This document shows, piece after piece, positions 9,536-19,315 of a DNA stretch of 64,000 nt. The notes beneath the pieces are model-generated. The model worked only from the letters and a program-made list of their open reading frames with translations. It was not told where the DNA came from and ran no database searches. The stretch covers positions 1 through 64,000 of the forward strand of contig NZ_LMVK01000051.1 of the NCBI RefSeq assembly GCF_001541315.1. Reading direction: 5' to 3'. The position numbers were made by a program, and so were the translations under genes. The stretch comes from Agrobacterium tumefaciens str. B6. Lineage in GTDB: Bacteria; Pseudomonadota; Alphaproteobacteria; Rhizobiales; Rhizobiaceae. Numbering within the stretch: the stretch's first letter is position 1; the number at the start of each line of letters is the position of its first letter.

Positions 9536-10552
9536 ATGACTGATTGCAAAGCTATGATCCTCGGATGCAGCGGGCTTTCGCTGACCGCCGACGAGATTGC
9601 CCTTTACCGCGATGAACAGCCCTGGGGCTTCATCCTGTTCGGGCGCAATATCGGCGAGCCGCAGCAGATCACCGATCTCGTCGCCGCCATGCGCGACGCC
9701 GTCGGGCGGCCAGACGCGCCGGTTCTGATCGATCAGGAGGGTGGGCGTGTTCAGCGCATCAAGCCACCGATCCTGCAGGCCTATCCGAATGCCCGCATTC
9801 TCGGTGAAATCTATGAGCGCGACCGGGGGGCGGGTCTGCGTGCCGCCTGGCTGATGTCGCGCCTGCATGCCTTCGACCTCATGAAATTCGGTATCAATGT
9901 CGATTGCCTGCCGGTGCTTGACGTGCCGGTGGAAGGCGCCAGCAACGTCATCGGCAACCGCGCCTATGGCTACACGCCGACCATGGTGGCCGAGATGGGG
10001 CAGGCGGCCGCCGATGGCCTGAAGGCGGGCGGCATGCTGCCTGTCATGAAACATATGCCGGGTCACGGTCGCGGCATGGTGGATTCGCATCATGAACTGC
10101 CTGTTGTCGACGTACCGCTCGATGAGCTGGACGCCCATGATTTTGTGCCGTTCCGGGCGCTGAACCACGAATTGATGGCGATGAGCGCGCATCTGGTATT
10201 CAATGCCGTCGACCGCGAACGGCCGGCGACGACCTCGCCGAAGGTCATCGAGGAGATCATTCGCGGCCGCATCGGCTTTGATGGCCTGCTGATGTCCGAC
10301 GACAGTTCCATGAACGCGTTGAAGGGTACGCTGGGCGAGCGGGCTGCGAATATTGTTGCGGGTGGCTGCGATATAGTCTTGCATTGCAATGGCGTGATGG
10401 GTGAAATGCTTGAAGTCGTGAAGGAGGTTCCCGTTCTTTCCGGCCGCTCGCTGGAGCGGGTGCGGGCAGTTGAAGCGGGTTTCCCGACTGCGGACCCGTC
10501 CGACGAAGCGGAACTGAGAGCCGAATTCAACGCCATGCGGGCCGTTTCCTGA
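9536..10552 (+). CDS. nagZ: beta-N-acetylhexosaminidase (glycoside hydrolase family 3)
   Basis: NagZ removes N-acetylglucosamine from anhydro-muropeptides during cytoplasmic peptidoglycan recycling. The 338-residue protein carries the GH3 NagZ signatures: IDQEGGRVQR, KHMPGHGRG (Lys172-His173, His177) and the Asp183-Ser-His185 catalytic motif in MVDSHHELP. There is no signal peptide, as expected. It starts the nagZ-scpA-scpB run, with scpA 58 bases downstream, an arrangement common in alphaproteobacteria. Confidence 0.95.
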   Translation: MTDCKAMILGCSGLSLTADEIALYRDEQPWGFILFGRNIGEPQQITDLVAAMRDAVGRPDAPVLIDQEGGRVQRIKPPILQAYPNARILGEIYERDRGAGLRAAWLMSRLHAFDLMKFGINVDCLPVLDVPVEGASNVIGNRAYGYTPTMVAEMGQAAADGLKAGGMLPVMKHMPGHGRGMVDSHHELPVVDVPLDELDAHDFVPFRALNHELMAMSAHLVFNAVDRERPATTSPKVIEEIIRGRIGFDGLLMSDDSSMNALKGTLGERAANIVAGGCDIVLHCNGVMGEMLEVVKEVPVLSGRSLERVRAVEAGFPTADPSDEAELRAEFNAMRAVS

Positions 10553-10610
10553 CGATCTTGGGGGCGGCCGCTCACTCGGGATCAAGGCCGGACGCCCGGC
10601 GGATGGAACA

Positions 10611-11459
10611 ATGGCCGCAGACAAGTCTCGCAATTCAACGCCGATGGACAAGCTCTGGCAGGATGTGACGCCGGAGCGGTTGACGGGTGAGGCCGGGCTG
10701 GTCATCGATGTCGCGGGTTTCGAAGGCCCGCTCGATCTTCTCCTGCATCTTGCGCGCACGCAGAAGGTCGATCTGTCGCGCATTTCGGTGCTGGCGCTCG
10801 CCGAACAATATCTGCAATTCGTGGAAAGTGCGCGTCGCGTGCGCATCGAGCTTGCGGCCGATTATCTCGTGATGGCGGCGTGGCTCGCCTTCCTTAAATC
10901 CAAGCTCCTCATTCCGCAGCAATCCAAAGATGACGGCCCCTCGGGCGAGGAAATGGCCGCGACGCTGGCCTTCCGGCTGAAACGTCTGGAGGCGATGCGC
11001 GAGGCGGCCGAACGCCTCGTCAACCGCGCCCAGCTCGGCCGCGATGTTTTTGCCCGTGGCGCGCCGGAGCATATTCCGCATATCAACCGCTCGGCCTATG
11101 AGGCCAATCTTTACGATCTGCTCAGCGCCTATGCCAATCTGCGGCAGCGTCAGGCGATTACCCAGGTCACGATTGAAAAACGGCAGGTCTGGTCGCTTGT
11201 CGAGGCGCGCGAGCTTCTGACCCACCTCCTTGGCGATGTCGGGGAATGGACCTTGCTCGATCAATATCTGCTGCAATATGTGCCCGATCCGGCCATGCGC
11301 GTGACGGCGATTGCCAGCGCCTTTGCCGCTTCGCTGGAGCTGGTGCGCGAGGGCTCGCTGCAAATCCGGCAGGACGGTGCTTTCCAGCCCATCTATATGC
11401 GCCGCGGCGCAAGGGACGACCGTGCCGTGAATGCCGAAAGGACTGATAATGATGAATGA
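10611..11459 (+). CDS. scpA: segregation and condensation protein A
   Basis: ScpA is the kleisin subunit that bridges SMC heads in the bacterial condensin. The 282-residue protein shows the ScpA core FEGPLDLLLHLARTQKVDL followed by AEQYLQFVE and the conserved AADYLVMAAWLAFLKSKLLIP helix. The C-terminal winged-helix part is at about residues 195-265. The stop codon overlaps the start of scpB by 11 bases, indicating translational coupling with its partner. ATG 10611 follows a GGATGGA ribosome site. Confidence 0.93.
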   Translation: MAADKSRNSTPMDKLWQDVTPERLTGEAGLVIDVAGFEGPLDLLLHLARTQKVDLSRISVLALAEQYLQFVESARRVRIELAADYLVMAAWLAFLKSKLLIPQQSKDDGPSGEEMAATLAFRLKRLEAMREAAERLVNRAQLGRDVFARGAPEHIPHINRSAYEANLYDLLSAYANLRQRQAITQVTIEKRQVWSLVEARELLTHLLGDVGEWTLLDQYLLQYVPDPAMRVTAIASAFAASLELVREGSLQIRQDGAFQPIYMRRGARDDRAVNAERTDNDE

Positions 11460-12183
11460 CGATGAGACCGCCGAGGCCACCATCGCGGCAGATGGGGCCG
11501 AGCCCGAACAGACGGTATTTTCCGAACGGCAGGTGAAGGAGGCCGAGCGGATCGCCGAGGCTTTGGTCTTCGCCTCGTCCGAGCCGGTTTCCGTCGGTTT
11601 CATCGCCGAGCGCCTGCCGCGCGGCATGGATGTCGTCGCCATTCTGCAGCGTCTCAAGGTTCTCTATGCGGAGCGGGGCGTCAATCTCGTGCAGGTGGGC
11701 GGGCAATGGGCTTTTCGCACCGCCGGCGATCTTTCCTTCGTCATCCGCGCCGAGGAGAAGGAGCCGAAGAAGCTGTCGCGCGCGGCGCTGGAAGTTCTTG
11801 CGATTATCGCATATCATCAACCGGTGACACGCGCCGAAATCGAGGAAATCCGCGGTGTTCAGACCTCGCGCGGCACGCTTGATGTGCTGATGGAGGCGGG
11901 CTGGGTCAGGTTCCGTGGCCGCAGGCGTACACCCGGCCGGCCCGTGACGATCGGCACCACGGTGGAGTTTCTCGACCATTTCGGCCTTGAGGAACTGCGC
12001 GATCTGCCGGGCCTTGAGGAATTGAAGGGCGCGGGGCTGCTTTCAGGCCGCATCCCCTCCAATTTCGGCGTGCCTCTGCCGATGATGAGCGACGAATTGC
12101 GTGAGGACGAAGACTCGATCACGCAGCTTGATCTTGAGGAACTGGGCCTGCTTGCGCCTGGCGGCGGCGATGGCGACGATTGA
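11449..12183 (+). CDS. scpB: segregation and condensation protein B
   Basis: ScpB (244 residues) is the dimeric winged-helix subunit of the SMC-ScpAB complex. The core AERIAEALVFASSEPVSV, VLAIIAYHQPVTRAEIEEIRGV and GRRRTPGRPVTIGTT motifs are typical. Two ATGs in tandem, at 11449 and 11452, lie inside the end of scpA and are preceded by GAAAGGA. The C-terminus is acidic and Gly-rich. A 128-base gap separates it from tatA. Confidence 0.93.
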   Translation: MMNDDETAEATIAADGAEPEQTVFSERQVKEAERIAEALVFASSEPVSVGFIAERLPRGMDVVAILQRLKVLYAERGVNLVQVGGQWAFRTAGDLSFVIRAEEKEPKKLSRAALEVLAIIAYHQPVTRAEIEEIRGVQTSRGTLDVLMEAGWVRFRGRRRTPGRPVTIGTTVEFLDHFGLEELRDLPGLEELKGAGLLSGRIPSNFGVPLPMMSDELREDEDSITQLDLEELGLLAPGGGDGDD

Positions 12184-12311
12184 TATCGCCATCCTGTTGG
12201 CGCGGCCACGAAAACTTTATGCGCACTCGCTGTTGAAGCGACGATTTGTCGTTTGAAAAAGCCTTTCAAACGTCTTACATCGTCTGAAAGCGAAATTCAG
12301 GAGTTTCAGTT

Positions 12312-12518
12312 ATGGGTTCTTTTAGTGTGTGGCATTGGCTCATCGTGCTGGTGATCGTTCTCGTCCTCTTCGGACGCGGCAAGATCCCGGAATTGATGGG
12401 TGATGTTGCAAAGGGCATCAAGAGCTTCAAGAAGGGCATGGCTGACGAAGACCAGACGCCGCCGCCGGCCGATGCCAACACGAAGACCGTCGACCACAAG
12501 GCTGACGAGATCAAGTAA
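12312..12518 (+). CDS. tatA: Sec-independent translocase subunit TatA
   Basis: The protein has 68 residues, with an N-terminal membrane helix (about 5-20, [20 protein letters not shown]), the family FGRGKIPEL hinge, then an amphipathic helix and an acidic charged tail. TatA oligomers form the passage used by folded twin-arginine substrates. An AGGAG ribosome site precedes the ATG. It is the first gene of tatABC, 56 bases before tatB. Confidence 0.96.
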   Translation: MGSFSVWHWLIVLVIVLVLFGRGKIPELMGDVAKGIKSFKKGMADEDQTPPPADANTKTVDHKADEIK

Positions 12519-12574
12519 GCGGCTTTGCCGCTTGGTGTGAGACTGACGGGCGTTAGGGTCTCGGGAGCATATTG

Positions 12575-13312
12575 ATGTTTGATATCGGCTGGAGCGAGCT
12601 TCTGGTGATTGCGGTCGTTTTGATCGTGGTCGTCGGACCGAAAGACTTGCCGCCCATGATCCGCGCCTTCGGCAAAACGATGGCCGGCCTTCGCAAGATG
12701 GCGGGGGACTTCCGCACGCAGTTCGATGAGGCGCTCAAAGAGGCCGACATGGACGATGTGCGCCAGACGATCTCCGATGTCCGCAATCTCAACCCCACCA
12801 ACTCGCTGCGCGATGCGATGAACCCGCTTCGCCAGCTCGGCAACGAGATCAAGTCCGATCTCCAGAAGGCGACGGCTGCGCCGGATGGCCTTTCGTCCAC
12901 GCCGGCGCCGGCGACAAGCGAGCCGGTCGCGCCGCTGGTCAGCGTGCCTGAGCCTGAAATGAAGCTGCCGGATGCGCCGCCTGTTGTAGCCGCACCCGCT
13001 GCGCCGGTTGCCGCGGCCGTCGCTGCGGAGGAGAAGCCGAAGCGCGCGCGGGCGAAATCTATTGCTACTGTTGAGGCCGAAGCGGTTGCCGCCAAGCCGA
13101 AACGTGCAGCCCGGAGCAAGGTTGCCGCAGCGCCCGAAGCCGCCGTCACCGCGAAAACCAGTGAGCCCGCCGCCTCGAAGCCCGCCGTGAAGACCGTCGC
13201 CAAAAAGGCGGCCGTCCGGAAGTCTTCCGCAGACAAGGCGGCGGTGGCCGATGCCAAGCCGGCGAAGACGGCAAAAACCAAGGCTGCAAAGCCCACAAAG
13301 GATGAAGCATGA
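12575..13312 (+). CDS. tatB: Sec-independent translocase subunit TatB
   Basis: TatB (245 residues) forms the signal-peptide receptor with TatC. The N-terminus MFDIGWSELLVIAVVLIVVV with VGPKDLPP is diagnostic. The second half is a long Ala/Lys/Pro-rich low-complexity tail, longer than in enteric TatB but usual in rhizobia. A TTG directly before the ATG extends the frame by one codon; the ATG at 12575 is preferred, with GGGAG upstream. The stop overlaps the tatC start as ATGA. Confidence 0.95.
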   Translation: MFDIGWSELLVIAVVLIVVVGPKDLPPMIRAFGKTMAGLRKMAGDFRTQFDEALKEADMDDVRQTISDVRNLNPTNSLRDAMNPLRQLGNEIKSDLQKATAAPDGLSSTPAPATSEPVAPLVSVPEPEMKLPDAPPVVAAPAAPVAAAVAAEEKPKRARAKSIATVEAEAVAAKPKRAARSKVAAAPEAAVTAKTSEPAASKPAVKTVAKKAAVRKSSADKAAVADAKPAKTAKTKAAKPTKDEA

Positions 13313-14112
13313 GCGGGGATATCGAGGATAAGCCGCAGCCGCTTATTGAGCATCTCATGGAGTTGCGCACGCGGCTGATCTGGGCGCTCGGCGCGTTCTT
13401 CATTGCCTTCATCGGCTGCTTCGCCGTTGCCAAACATCTCTTCAACCTGCTTGTCATTCCCTATAAGTGGGCAGTGCTCTGGGCGGGGCTGGATGTGACG
13501 AAATCGTCACTGATCTATACTGCGCCGCAGGAATTCTTCTTCACGCAGATCAAGGTTGCGATGTTCGGCGCCATGGTGATCTCCTTCCCGGTGATCGCCT
13601 CGCAGCTTTACAAATTCGTGGCGCCCGGTCTCTACAAGAACGAGCGCGCCGCCTTCCTGCCATTCCTCATCGCTTCCCCGATCCTGTTCCTTATCGGTGC
13701 GGCGCTCGTCTATTTCTTCTTCACGCCTATGGTCATGTGGTTCTTCCTCGCCATGCAGCAATTGCCGGAAGATGGCGAAGTCGCGATTTCACTGATGCCG
13801 AAGGTGTCGGAATATCTGAGCCTCATCATGACGCTGGTGCTGTCCTTCGGTCTGGTGTTCCAGCTGCCCGTCGTCACCACGCTTCTGGCGCGCGTCGGTC
13901 TTCTGACCAGCGACTGGCTCAGGGAAAAGCGCAAGTTCGCCATCGTCATGGCCTTTGTGGTTGCCGCCGTGCTGACGCCGCCGGATCCCATGTCCCAGAT
14001 CGGTCTTGCACTGCCTGCGATCATTCTCTACGAGATTTCCATCTACATGGCTCGACTCGTGGAGAGGAAGCGCGCTGCGGAATCCGCAAGCACGGAGCTG
14101 GAGGAGACCTGA
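13309..14112 (+). CDS. tatC: Sec-independent translocase subunit TatC
   Basis: TatC is the six-helix membrane core of the Tat receptor (267 residues). The family opening PLIEHLMELRTRLIWALGAF is present, as are the periplasmic PQEFFFTQIKVAMF segment and the LYKNERAAFLPFLIASPILF region. The C-terminus is polar. It overlaps tatB by four bases, so tatB and tatC are translationally coupled. serS follows 102 bases later. Confidence 0.96.
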   Translation: MSGDIEDKPQPLIEHLMELRTRLIWALGAFFIAFIGCFAVAKHLFNLLVIPYKWAVLWAGLDVTKSSLIYTAPQEFFFTQIKVAMFGAMVISFPVIASQLYKFVAPGLYKNERAAFLPFLIASPILFLIGAALVYFFFTPMVMWFFLAMQQLPEDGEVAISLMPKVSEYLSLIMTLVLSFGLVFQLPVVTTLLARVGLLTSDWLREKRKFAIVMAFVVAAVLTPPDPMSQIGLALPAIILYEISIYMARLVERKRAAESASTELEET

Positions 14113-14214
14113 TTTTCCTGAAGGTCTCGCCGCTCTGAAAATCTCCTCGCGCCGGGTTCATGCCCGGCGTTTTGCTGTAAAACACGGGCAATGCAACAAC
14201 GGTCTGGAACGACG

Positions 14215-15498
14215 ATGCACGACATTAAATGGATACGCGAAAACCCCGAAGCCTTTGATGCGGCGCTTGCGCGCCGCGGCGCGGAGCCTGCCGCCAGCGG
14301 CCTGATCGCGCTCGATGAAAAGCGCCGTTCCGTCATCCAGTCCCTGCAGGACATGCAGTCGCGCCGCAATGCCGCCTCCAAGGAGATCGGCGCCGCCATG
14401 GCGCAGAAGAACATGGAGCTTGCTGACAAGCTCAAGGCCGAAGTCGCCGACCTCAAGGACAACATGCCGCGCGCCGAGGAGGAGGACCGTCAGGTCACCG
14501 CCGAGCTGAACGACGCGCTGTCGCGCCTGCCCAACATGCCTTTCGACGATGTGCCCGACGGCAAGGACGAGCATGACAATGTGGTCGCCCGTGTGGTCGG
14601 CCAGAAGCCCGGCTGGAACCATGAGGCAAAGGAGCACTTCGAGATTGGCGAAGCGCTCGGCTATATGGATTTCGAGCGTGCCGCCAAGCTTTCCGGCGCA
14701 CGTTTCACCGTGCTGACCAGCCAGCTGGCGCGTCTGGAGCGAGCGCTCGGCCAGTTCATGATCGACCTGCACACCAGCGAACATGGCTATACCGAAGTCT
14801 CCTCGCCGCTGATGGTGCGCGACGAGGCGATGTTCGGCACCGGGCAATTGCCTAAATTCTCCGAGGACCTGTTCAAGACCACGGACGGCCGCTGGCTGAT
14901 CCCGACGGCGGAGGTGACGCTGACCAACCTCGTGTCCGGCGAAATTCTCGATCAGGAGAAGCTGCCGCTGCGCTTCACCGCGCTGACGCCGTCCTTCCGT
15001 TCGGAAGCGGGCTCGGCCGGTCGCGACACGCGCGGCATGCTGCGCCAGCATCAGTTCTGGAAATGTGAGCTCGTCTCCATCACCGATGCGGAAAGCGCCG
15101 TTGCCGAGCATGAGCGCATGACGGCCTGCGCCGAAGAAGTTCTGAAGCGCCTTGGCCTGCATTTCCGCACCATGACGCTCTGCACGGGCGACATGGGTTT
15201 CAGCGCCCGCAAGACCTACGATCTGGAAGTGTGGCTGCCCGGCCAGAATACCTATCGCGAAATTTCGTCCTGCTCGGTCTGCGGCGATTTCCAGGCGCGG
15301 CGTATGAATACGCGTTATCGCGGCAAGGACGACAAGGCGACGAAGTTCGTGCACACGCTGAACGGTTCCGGCACCGCCGTCGGCCGCTGCCTGATCGCCG
15401 TTCTCGAGAATTATCTGAACGACGATGGTTCCGTCACAATTCCGGACGTGCTGCTGCCCTATATGGGCGGGCTGACGCGGATCGAGAAGGCGGCCTGA
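14215..15498 (+). CDS. serS: seryl-tRNA synthetase
   Basis: This is a class II synthetase of 427 residues. The N-terminal antiparallel coiled-coil arm occupies about residues 25-105. The catalytic domain follows, with motif 2 ([20 protein letters not shown]) and motif 3 ([17 protein letters not shown]). It charges tRNA-Ser and tRNA-Sec-type substrates with serine. The frame opens eight codons earlier at 14191, but [10 protein letters not shown] at 14215 is the universal SerS N-terminus. The gene lies between tatC and surE as in other Rhizobiaceae. Confidence 0.96.
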   Translation: MHDIKWIRENPEAFDAALARRGAEPAASGLIALDEKRRSVIQSLQDMQSRRNAASKEIGAAMAQKNMELADKLKAEVADLKDNMPRAEEEDRQVTAELNDALSRLPNMPFDDVPDGKDEHDNVVARVVGQKPGWNHEAKEHFEIGEALGYMDFERAAKLSGARFTVLTSQLARLERALGQFMIDLHTSEHGYTEVSSPLMVRDEAMFGTGQLPKFSEDLFKTTDGRWLIPTAEVTLTNLVSGEILDQEKLPLRFTALTPSFRSEAGSAGRDTRGMLRQHQFWKCELVSITDAESAVAEHERMTACAEEVLKRLGLHFRTMTLCTGDMGFSARKTYDLEVWLPGQNTYREISSCSVCGDFQARRMNTRYRGKDDKATKFVHTLNGSGTAVGRCLIAVLENYLNDDGSVTIPDVLLPYMGGLTRIEKAA

Positions 15499-15519
15499 TT
15501 GTCCGTCTGTTAAGCGGCT

Positions 15520-15631
15520 GTCATGCCGCCTTGCGCCGGTATCCAGCCAGCCCAAGTCCTTGGGCTGGAGAGACGCTTCCCGCCGCGCGGATGCGCGTCG
15601 ACTGGATTCCGGCTCAAGGCCGGAATGACGG
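15520..15631. repeat. dispersed palindromic repeat A2 (RIME-like)
   Basis: It has the same core as A1 (CAGCCCAAGTCCTTGGGCTG, then a GGATGCGCGTCGACTGG segment). The outer arms are of the other type, ending ATTCCGGCTCAAGGCCGGAA. The left arm, GCCGCCTTGCGCCGGTATCC, is degenerate. It lies between serS and surE. Confidence 0.85.
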
Positions 15632-15696
15632 GTAGGGGGGCTTCTGTGAGAGAAATCATTGTGTCCTCATAGCGGGATACAGCAGCGGAGGAAAAC

Positions 15697-16467
15697 ATGC
15701 GGATTTTGCTGACGAATGACGACGGTATTCACGCCGAAGGTCTGGCCGTGCTGGAGCGTATCGCCCGCACGCTGTCCGACGATGTCTGGATCGTCGCGCC
15801 GGAGACCGACCAAAGCGGGCTTGCCCATTCGCTGACGCTTTCCGAACCGCTGCGTCTGCGTAAGGTTTCCGACAAACATTTCGCGCTGCGCGGCACGCCC
15901 ACCGATTGCGTCATCATGGGCATTCGCGAGGTTCTGCCGGAAAAACCCGATCTCGTTCTGTCAGGCGTCAATGCCGGCGCCAACATGGCCGATGATGTCA
16001 CCTATTCCGGCACCATTGCCGGCGCCATCGAAGGCACGCTGCAGGGCGTGCGTTCCTTTGCGCTCAGCCAGGCGTTCAGCCATGGCGAAGGCCGCGTCGT
16101 GCCGTGGGAAGTCGCTGAAACCTATGCGCCCGATCTCATTCGCAAGCTCATTGATGTCGATCTGCCTGACGGCACCTTCCTCAACCTCAATTTCCCCAAT
16201 TGTGCGCCAAAGGATGTGCAGGGCGTGTCCGTCACCGGGCAGGGCAAGCTCGATTTCGGCCTGACGGTGGAGGAGCGGCAGGATGGTCGCGGTCTTCCTT
16301 ATTATTGGCTGCGCTTCGGCGAGCGCCTCGGCACCTTCCGCGAGGGCACGGATATTCACGCCCTGAAGCACGGCAAGATTTCGGTCACACCGCTTAAGCT
16401 TGACCTGACGGACTACACGGTGAAGGATCGGGTTGCGCAAGCACTTGGATTCGGAGTCGCCGATTGA
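15697..16467 (+). CDS. surE: 5'/3'-nucleotidase SurE
   Basis: SurE is a metal-dependent nucleoside monophosphate phosphatase that helps stationary-phase survival. The 256-residue protein has the N-terminal [14 protein letters not shown] motif with metal-binding Asp8-Asp9, [11 protein letters not shown], and the [19 protein letters not shown] loop. A strong GGAGG ribosome site lies seven bases before the ATG. It overlaps the presumed pcm start, matching the surE-pcm pairing known in many proteobacteria. Confidence 0.95.
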   Translation: MRILLTNDDGIHAEGLAVLERIARTLSDDVWIVAPETDQSGLAHSLTLSEPLRLRKVSDKHFALRGTPTDCVIMGIREVLPEKPDLVLSGVNAGANMADDVTYSGTIAGAIEGTLQGVRSFALSQAFSHGEGRVVPWEVAETYAPDLIRKLIDVDLPDGTFLNLNFPNCAPKDVQGVSVTGQGKLDFGLTVEERQDGRGLPYYWLRFGERLGTFREGTDIHALKHGKISVTPLKLDLTDYTVKDRVAQALGFGVAD

Positions 16468-17117
16468 AATCCGCAATGGTCGAAAAGGAAGGTTTTGCCG
16501 CTCTCGTTCTCCGCTTAAGGGGCGAGGGGATTTCCGATCTTGACCTTTTGACGGCGGTCGAGCAGACGCCGCGGTCCAAATTCGTGCCGCCGCAATTTGC
16601 CGCCGACGCCTATTCCAGCCGCACCATCCCGATCGACTGCGGCGCCTTCATGGAAGGCGCTGACATGGCGGTGAAGATCCTTGCCCGCCTGCAGCTGAAA
16701 CCCGGCCAGCGCGTGCTGGAAATCGGCACGGGCAGCGGTTTCATGACCGCGATCATTGCGCGCCGGGTGGAGCGCGTCTTTTCGCTGGAGCGCTACAAGA
16801 CGCTGGTGCAGCAGGCGCAGAACTGTCTCGACGATCTCTCCATCCGCAATGTCGTCATCCGTCAGGCGGATGGCAGCAATGGTCTGGTGGGCGAGGGACC
16901 CTTCGATCGTATCGTCTCCCCCGCCGCCTTTACCACCATGCCCCGCTTCTTTGCCGAGCAGATCGTTTCGGGCGGCATGATGATCGCGCCGATCATTCTT
17001 GAAGGCGACCGTTGCGTGATGACGCGTTTCTCCAAGACCGGTAGCCGCTTCGAGAAGGAAGAGCTGTTCGAGGCGCCTTATCTGCCGCTCAGCACCCATA
17101 TTGCGCGTCATTTGTGA
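16464..17117 (+). CDS. pcm: protein-L-isoaspartate O-methyltransferase
   Basis: Pcm methylates isoaspartyl residues to start repair of age-damaged proteins. The class I SAM-binding motif [16 protein letters not shown] is clear, with the family [13 protein letters not shown] region where other members have VTAAP. Two starts are possible. TTG 16464 has GGAG seven bases upstream and overlaps the surE stop. ATG 16476 has no visible ribosome site. I favour the TTG, giving 217 residues and coupling to surE. The downstream 268 bases are AT-rich and gene-free. Confidence 0.9.
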   Translation: MKSAMVEKEGFAALVLRLRGEGISDLDLLTAVEQTPRSKFVPPQFAADAYSSRTIPIDCGAFMEGADMAVKILARLQLKPGQRVLEIGTGSGFMTAIIARRVERVFSLERYKTLVQQAQNCLDDLSIRNVVIRQADGSNGLVGEGPFDRIVSPAAFTTMPRFFAEQIVSGGMMIAPIILEGDRCVMTRFSKTGSRFEKEELFEAPYLPLSTHIARHL

Positions 17118-17385
17118 CAAATTGAAAATTTTGGAGACATTCTATTTTTGTCTCCTAATGTTCTGAATTTTCGCAACTATCTGATTTTTAATATCATTAT
17201 TGTCTCAACATGACGCATCTGGTTTCCGTCATGGTTATCGAAGTGTCAAAAAAGCACTGAGCGGCTTAACGTTTTAACGGCGTGGTAACACTAACGCGCT
17301 TTAATCATAAACATCGACGCATGGTTTTCCCCACCTCGGGAAATGGGCCTTGCAAGAAGTGAAATTTGTGCCGGATCGCATCTAG
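17118..17385. promoter_or_regulatory. AT-rich intergenic region with inverted repeat and TTAAC boxes
   Basis: The inverted repeat GGAGAC at 17133-17138 / GTCTCC at 17150-17155 lies 16 bases past pcm. It may be a weak terminator or an operator, since no T-tract follows. Further on, 17264-17296 contains a cluster of TTAAC and TAACG words, for example TTAACGTTTTAACGG. These resemble half-sites of the alphaproteobacterial cell-cycle regulator CtrA but lack the exact N7 spacing. The region presumably drives the lipoprotein gene that follows. Confidence 0.35.
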
Positions 17386-19025
17386 ATGCGGCGGGTTGGC
17401 GTCAGTGTAGATCGAGTCATGCGTATGAGACATTCGTCTAAAATCGGAAAATCAGTCGCAAAAATGTTCGCAGCGGCATTGCTGGCAAGCGTCGCAACGG
17501 GCTGTAGCTCGGATGCAACGCGGTTCAGTGGCCTCTTTTCCAGTGGACCGGATCGGATGACAACGGCGTCAATTCCTGCCCGTCAGGGCGGCGGTGCTTA
17601 CGGGCAGGTCCCGGTCCCGCAGGGCGACATGAATGGCGGTTACGCCTCTGCCGCGCCGCAGGGTGGTTACGCCAACCAGAACATGGCCGGCAACTCCCAT
17701 CCGCAGTCCGGTGGGTATGGCGGGGTTCAGCCTTCCACGGCCCGCGCGTCGGCCTCGCCGGGGCAGGGTTCCGGCTTTCGGCGCCGACCGCCGTGGCAAG
17801 CCGCGATCCGTCGACCCGCAACGAAGCCATGGCCCAGCCTTTCCCGTCCGCTCAGCCCAAGGCCGCGCCGTCTCTTGCAGCGCCCGCCCAGCAGGCTGCC
17901 GCCCCCGTCGCCGACAACCTGACCACCGCGACCGTACGTTCCGACAAGAATGGCTGGCACACCGATGGCGCTTCCTCCGTGACCCTGCGTCCCGGCGAAA
18001 GCATCGCGACACTCTCCAACCGTTACGGCGTTCCGGAAAAGGAACTGCTGCGCGTCAACGGTCTGAAGACCGCATCCTCGGCGCAGGCCGGCCAGTCGAT
18101 CCTCATTCCGAAATTCGGCCAGGCCCGCAATGCCGCCAAGGATGCCGCCGGCAATATCGCTCTCAACCGCAATGGCGACCAGCCGACCCCGCTGCGCGGC
18201 CCCGAGGGGAACGTAGCCGTGCTGCCGTCGCAGACCGCCGTCCGTGACAAGGTTTCCTCCGAAGCCGGCAAGCTGACGCCTCCGGGCGGTAAGCCGTTGC
18301 CGCCGACCGGTGGTTACAAGGTTCAGCCGGGCGATAGCCTGGCGAAGATCGCCCGCGAAAACGGCGTGTCGGTTGCTGCCTTGAAGGCCGCGAACGGTCT
18401 CGGCAACGAAAGCATCCGCGTCGGCCAGACGCTCAACATGCCGGGCGCTTCGACGGATGCCATCAAGACAGCTTCCGTTCCTGCCAAGGAAGCGGCGAAG
18501 GCGGTCGAAACCGCATCCGTCAAGCCTGAGCCCTACAAGGCTCCCGCTGCCGCCGCCGCTCCGACTGCGCCTGCTACACCAGCCACGGCAAGTGTCAGCG
18601 ATATCGAGAAGAAGGCCGACATGGCCTCCATCGCACCGGAATCCACCGGTATCGGCAAATATCGCTGGCCGGTCCGCGGTGCGGTCATCAACAATTTCGG
18701 CGACAATGTCGAAGGCAGCCGCAACGATGGCATCAACATCTCCGTTCCCGAGGGAACGCCGATCAAGGCCGCCGAAAACGGCGTGGTCATCTATGCGGGC
18801 AACGGCCTGAAGCAGCTCGGCAACACGGTTCTCGTCCGTCACGACGATGGCAAGGTCACGGTTTACGGCAATGCCGCCAATCTCGACGTACAGCGTGGCC
18901 AGAAGGTCCAGCGCGGCCAGACCATCGCCACCTCAGGCATGACCGGCAGCGCCAAGCGTCCGCAGGTTCACTTCGAAGTCCGCAAGGATGCGACGCCGGT
19001 GAACCCCTCCAGTTTCCTTGAATAG
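17386..19025 (+). pseudogene. LysM/LytM (NlpD-like) lipoprotein gene with a frameshift
   Basis: Two overlapping frames together encode one envelope lipoprotein. The first (17386-17922) gives a lipoprotein signal ending in VATGC (Cys40 from the longest start; ATG 17419 is an alternative). It loses sense after GSGF near 17776. The second frame, open from upstream of 17778 to 19025, reads SAPTAVASRDPS directly from that point. It carries two LysM domains (about 17980-18110 and 18310-18440) and a C-terminal M23/LytM fold. One extra T in the TTT at 17776-17778 would join them. The M23 part lacks the usual His/Asp zinc ligands (NDGIN, QVHFEV), so it would be a non-catalytic amidase activator like NlpD. 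This is either a real mutation or a sequencing indel. Confidence 0.8.
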
Positions 19026-19050
19026 GTATTGCGTCTCAAGGAATGATGAA

Positions 19051-19075
19051 GCCGGGTGAAGAACCCGGCTTTTTC
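19051..19075 (+). terminator. rho-independent terminator after the LysM/LytM gene
   Basis: GCCGGGT and ACCCGGC form a 7-bp stem around TGAAGA-type loop bases, followed by five T residues. It starts 26 bases after the stop codon. Confidence 0.85.
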
Positions 19076-19159
19076 ATTTTTGGGGTGGTGCGTGCGGAGA
19101 AGGTGCTGGAATGGGTGCCACGGGTTTAGTGGGTGTTGGTTTCCTCGCGGTTTTCTCCT

Positions 19160-19275
19160 CCGTCATGCCGGACCTGATCCGGCATCCAGTCGACGCGCGT
19201 CTGCGCGGTGGAATGAGTCTCCTCAGCCCAAGGACTTGAGCTGGCTGGATACCGGCTCAAGGCCGGTATGACGGA
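19160..19275. repeat. dispersed palindromic repeat A3 (RIME-like, inverted)
   Basis: The A-family core is present in the opposite orientation (CCAGTCGACGCGCGTCTGCG first, then CAGCCCAAGGACTTGAGCTG). The outer arms are CATGCCGGACCTGATCCGGC and ACCGGCTCAAGGCCGGTATG. It occupies the gap between the lipoprotein gene and mobB. Confidence 0.85.
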
Positions 19276-19315
19276 TGTGGGGATGCAGCCCAAGTCACGT
19301 CGATCCGCTACGTGT

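Noticed and set aside
17386-19025. Programmed -1 ribosomal frameshift in the LysM/LytM gene
   Set aside because: The local GGCTTTCGG is not an X-XXY-YYZ slippery heptamer and no strong downstream structure is evident, so a mutation or sequencing indel is simpler.
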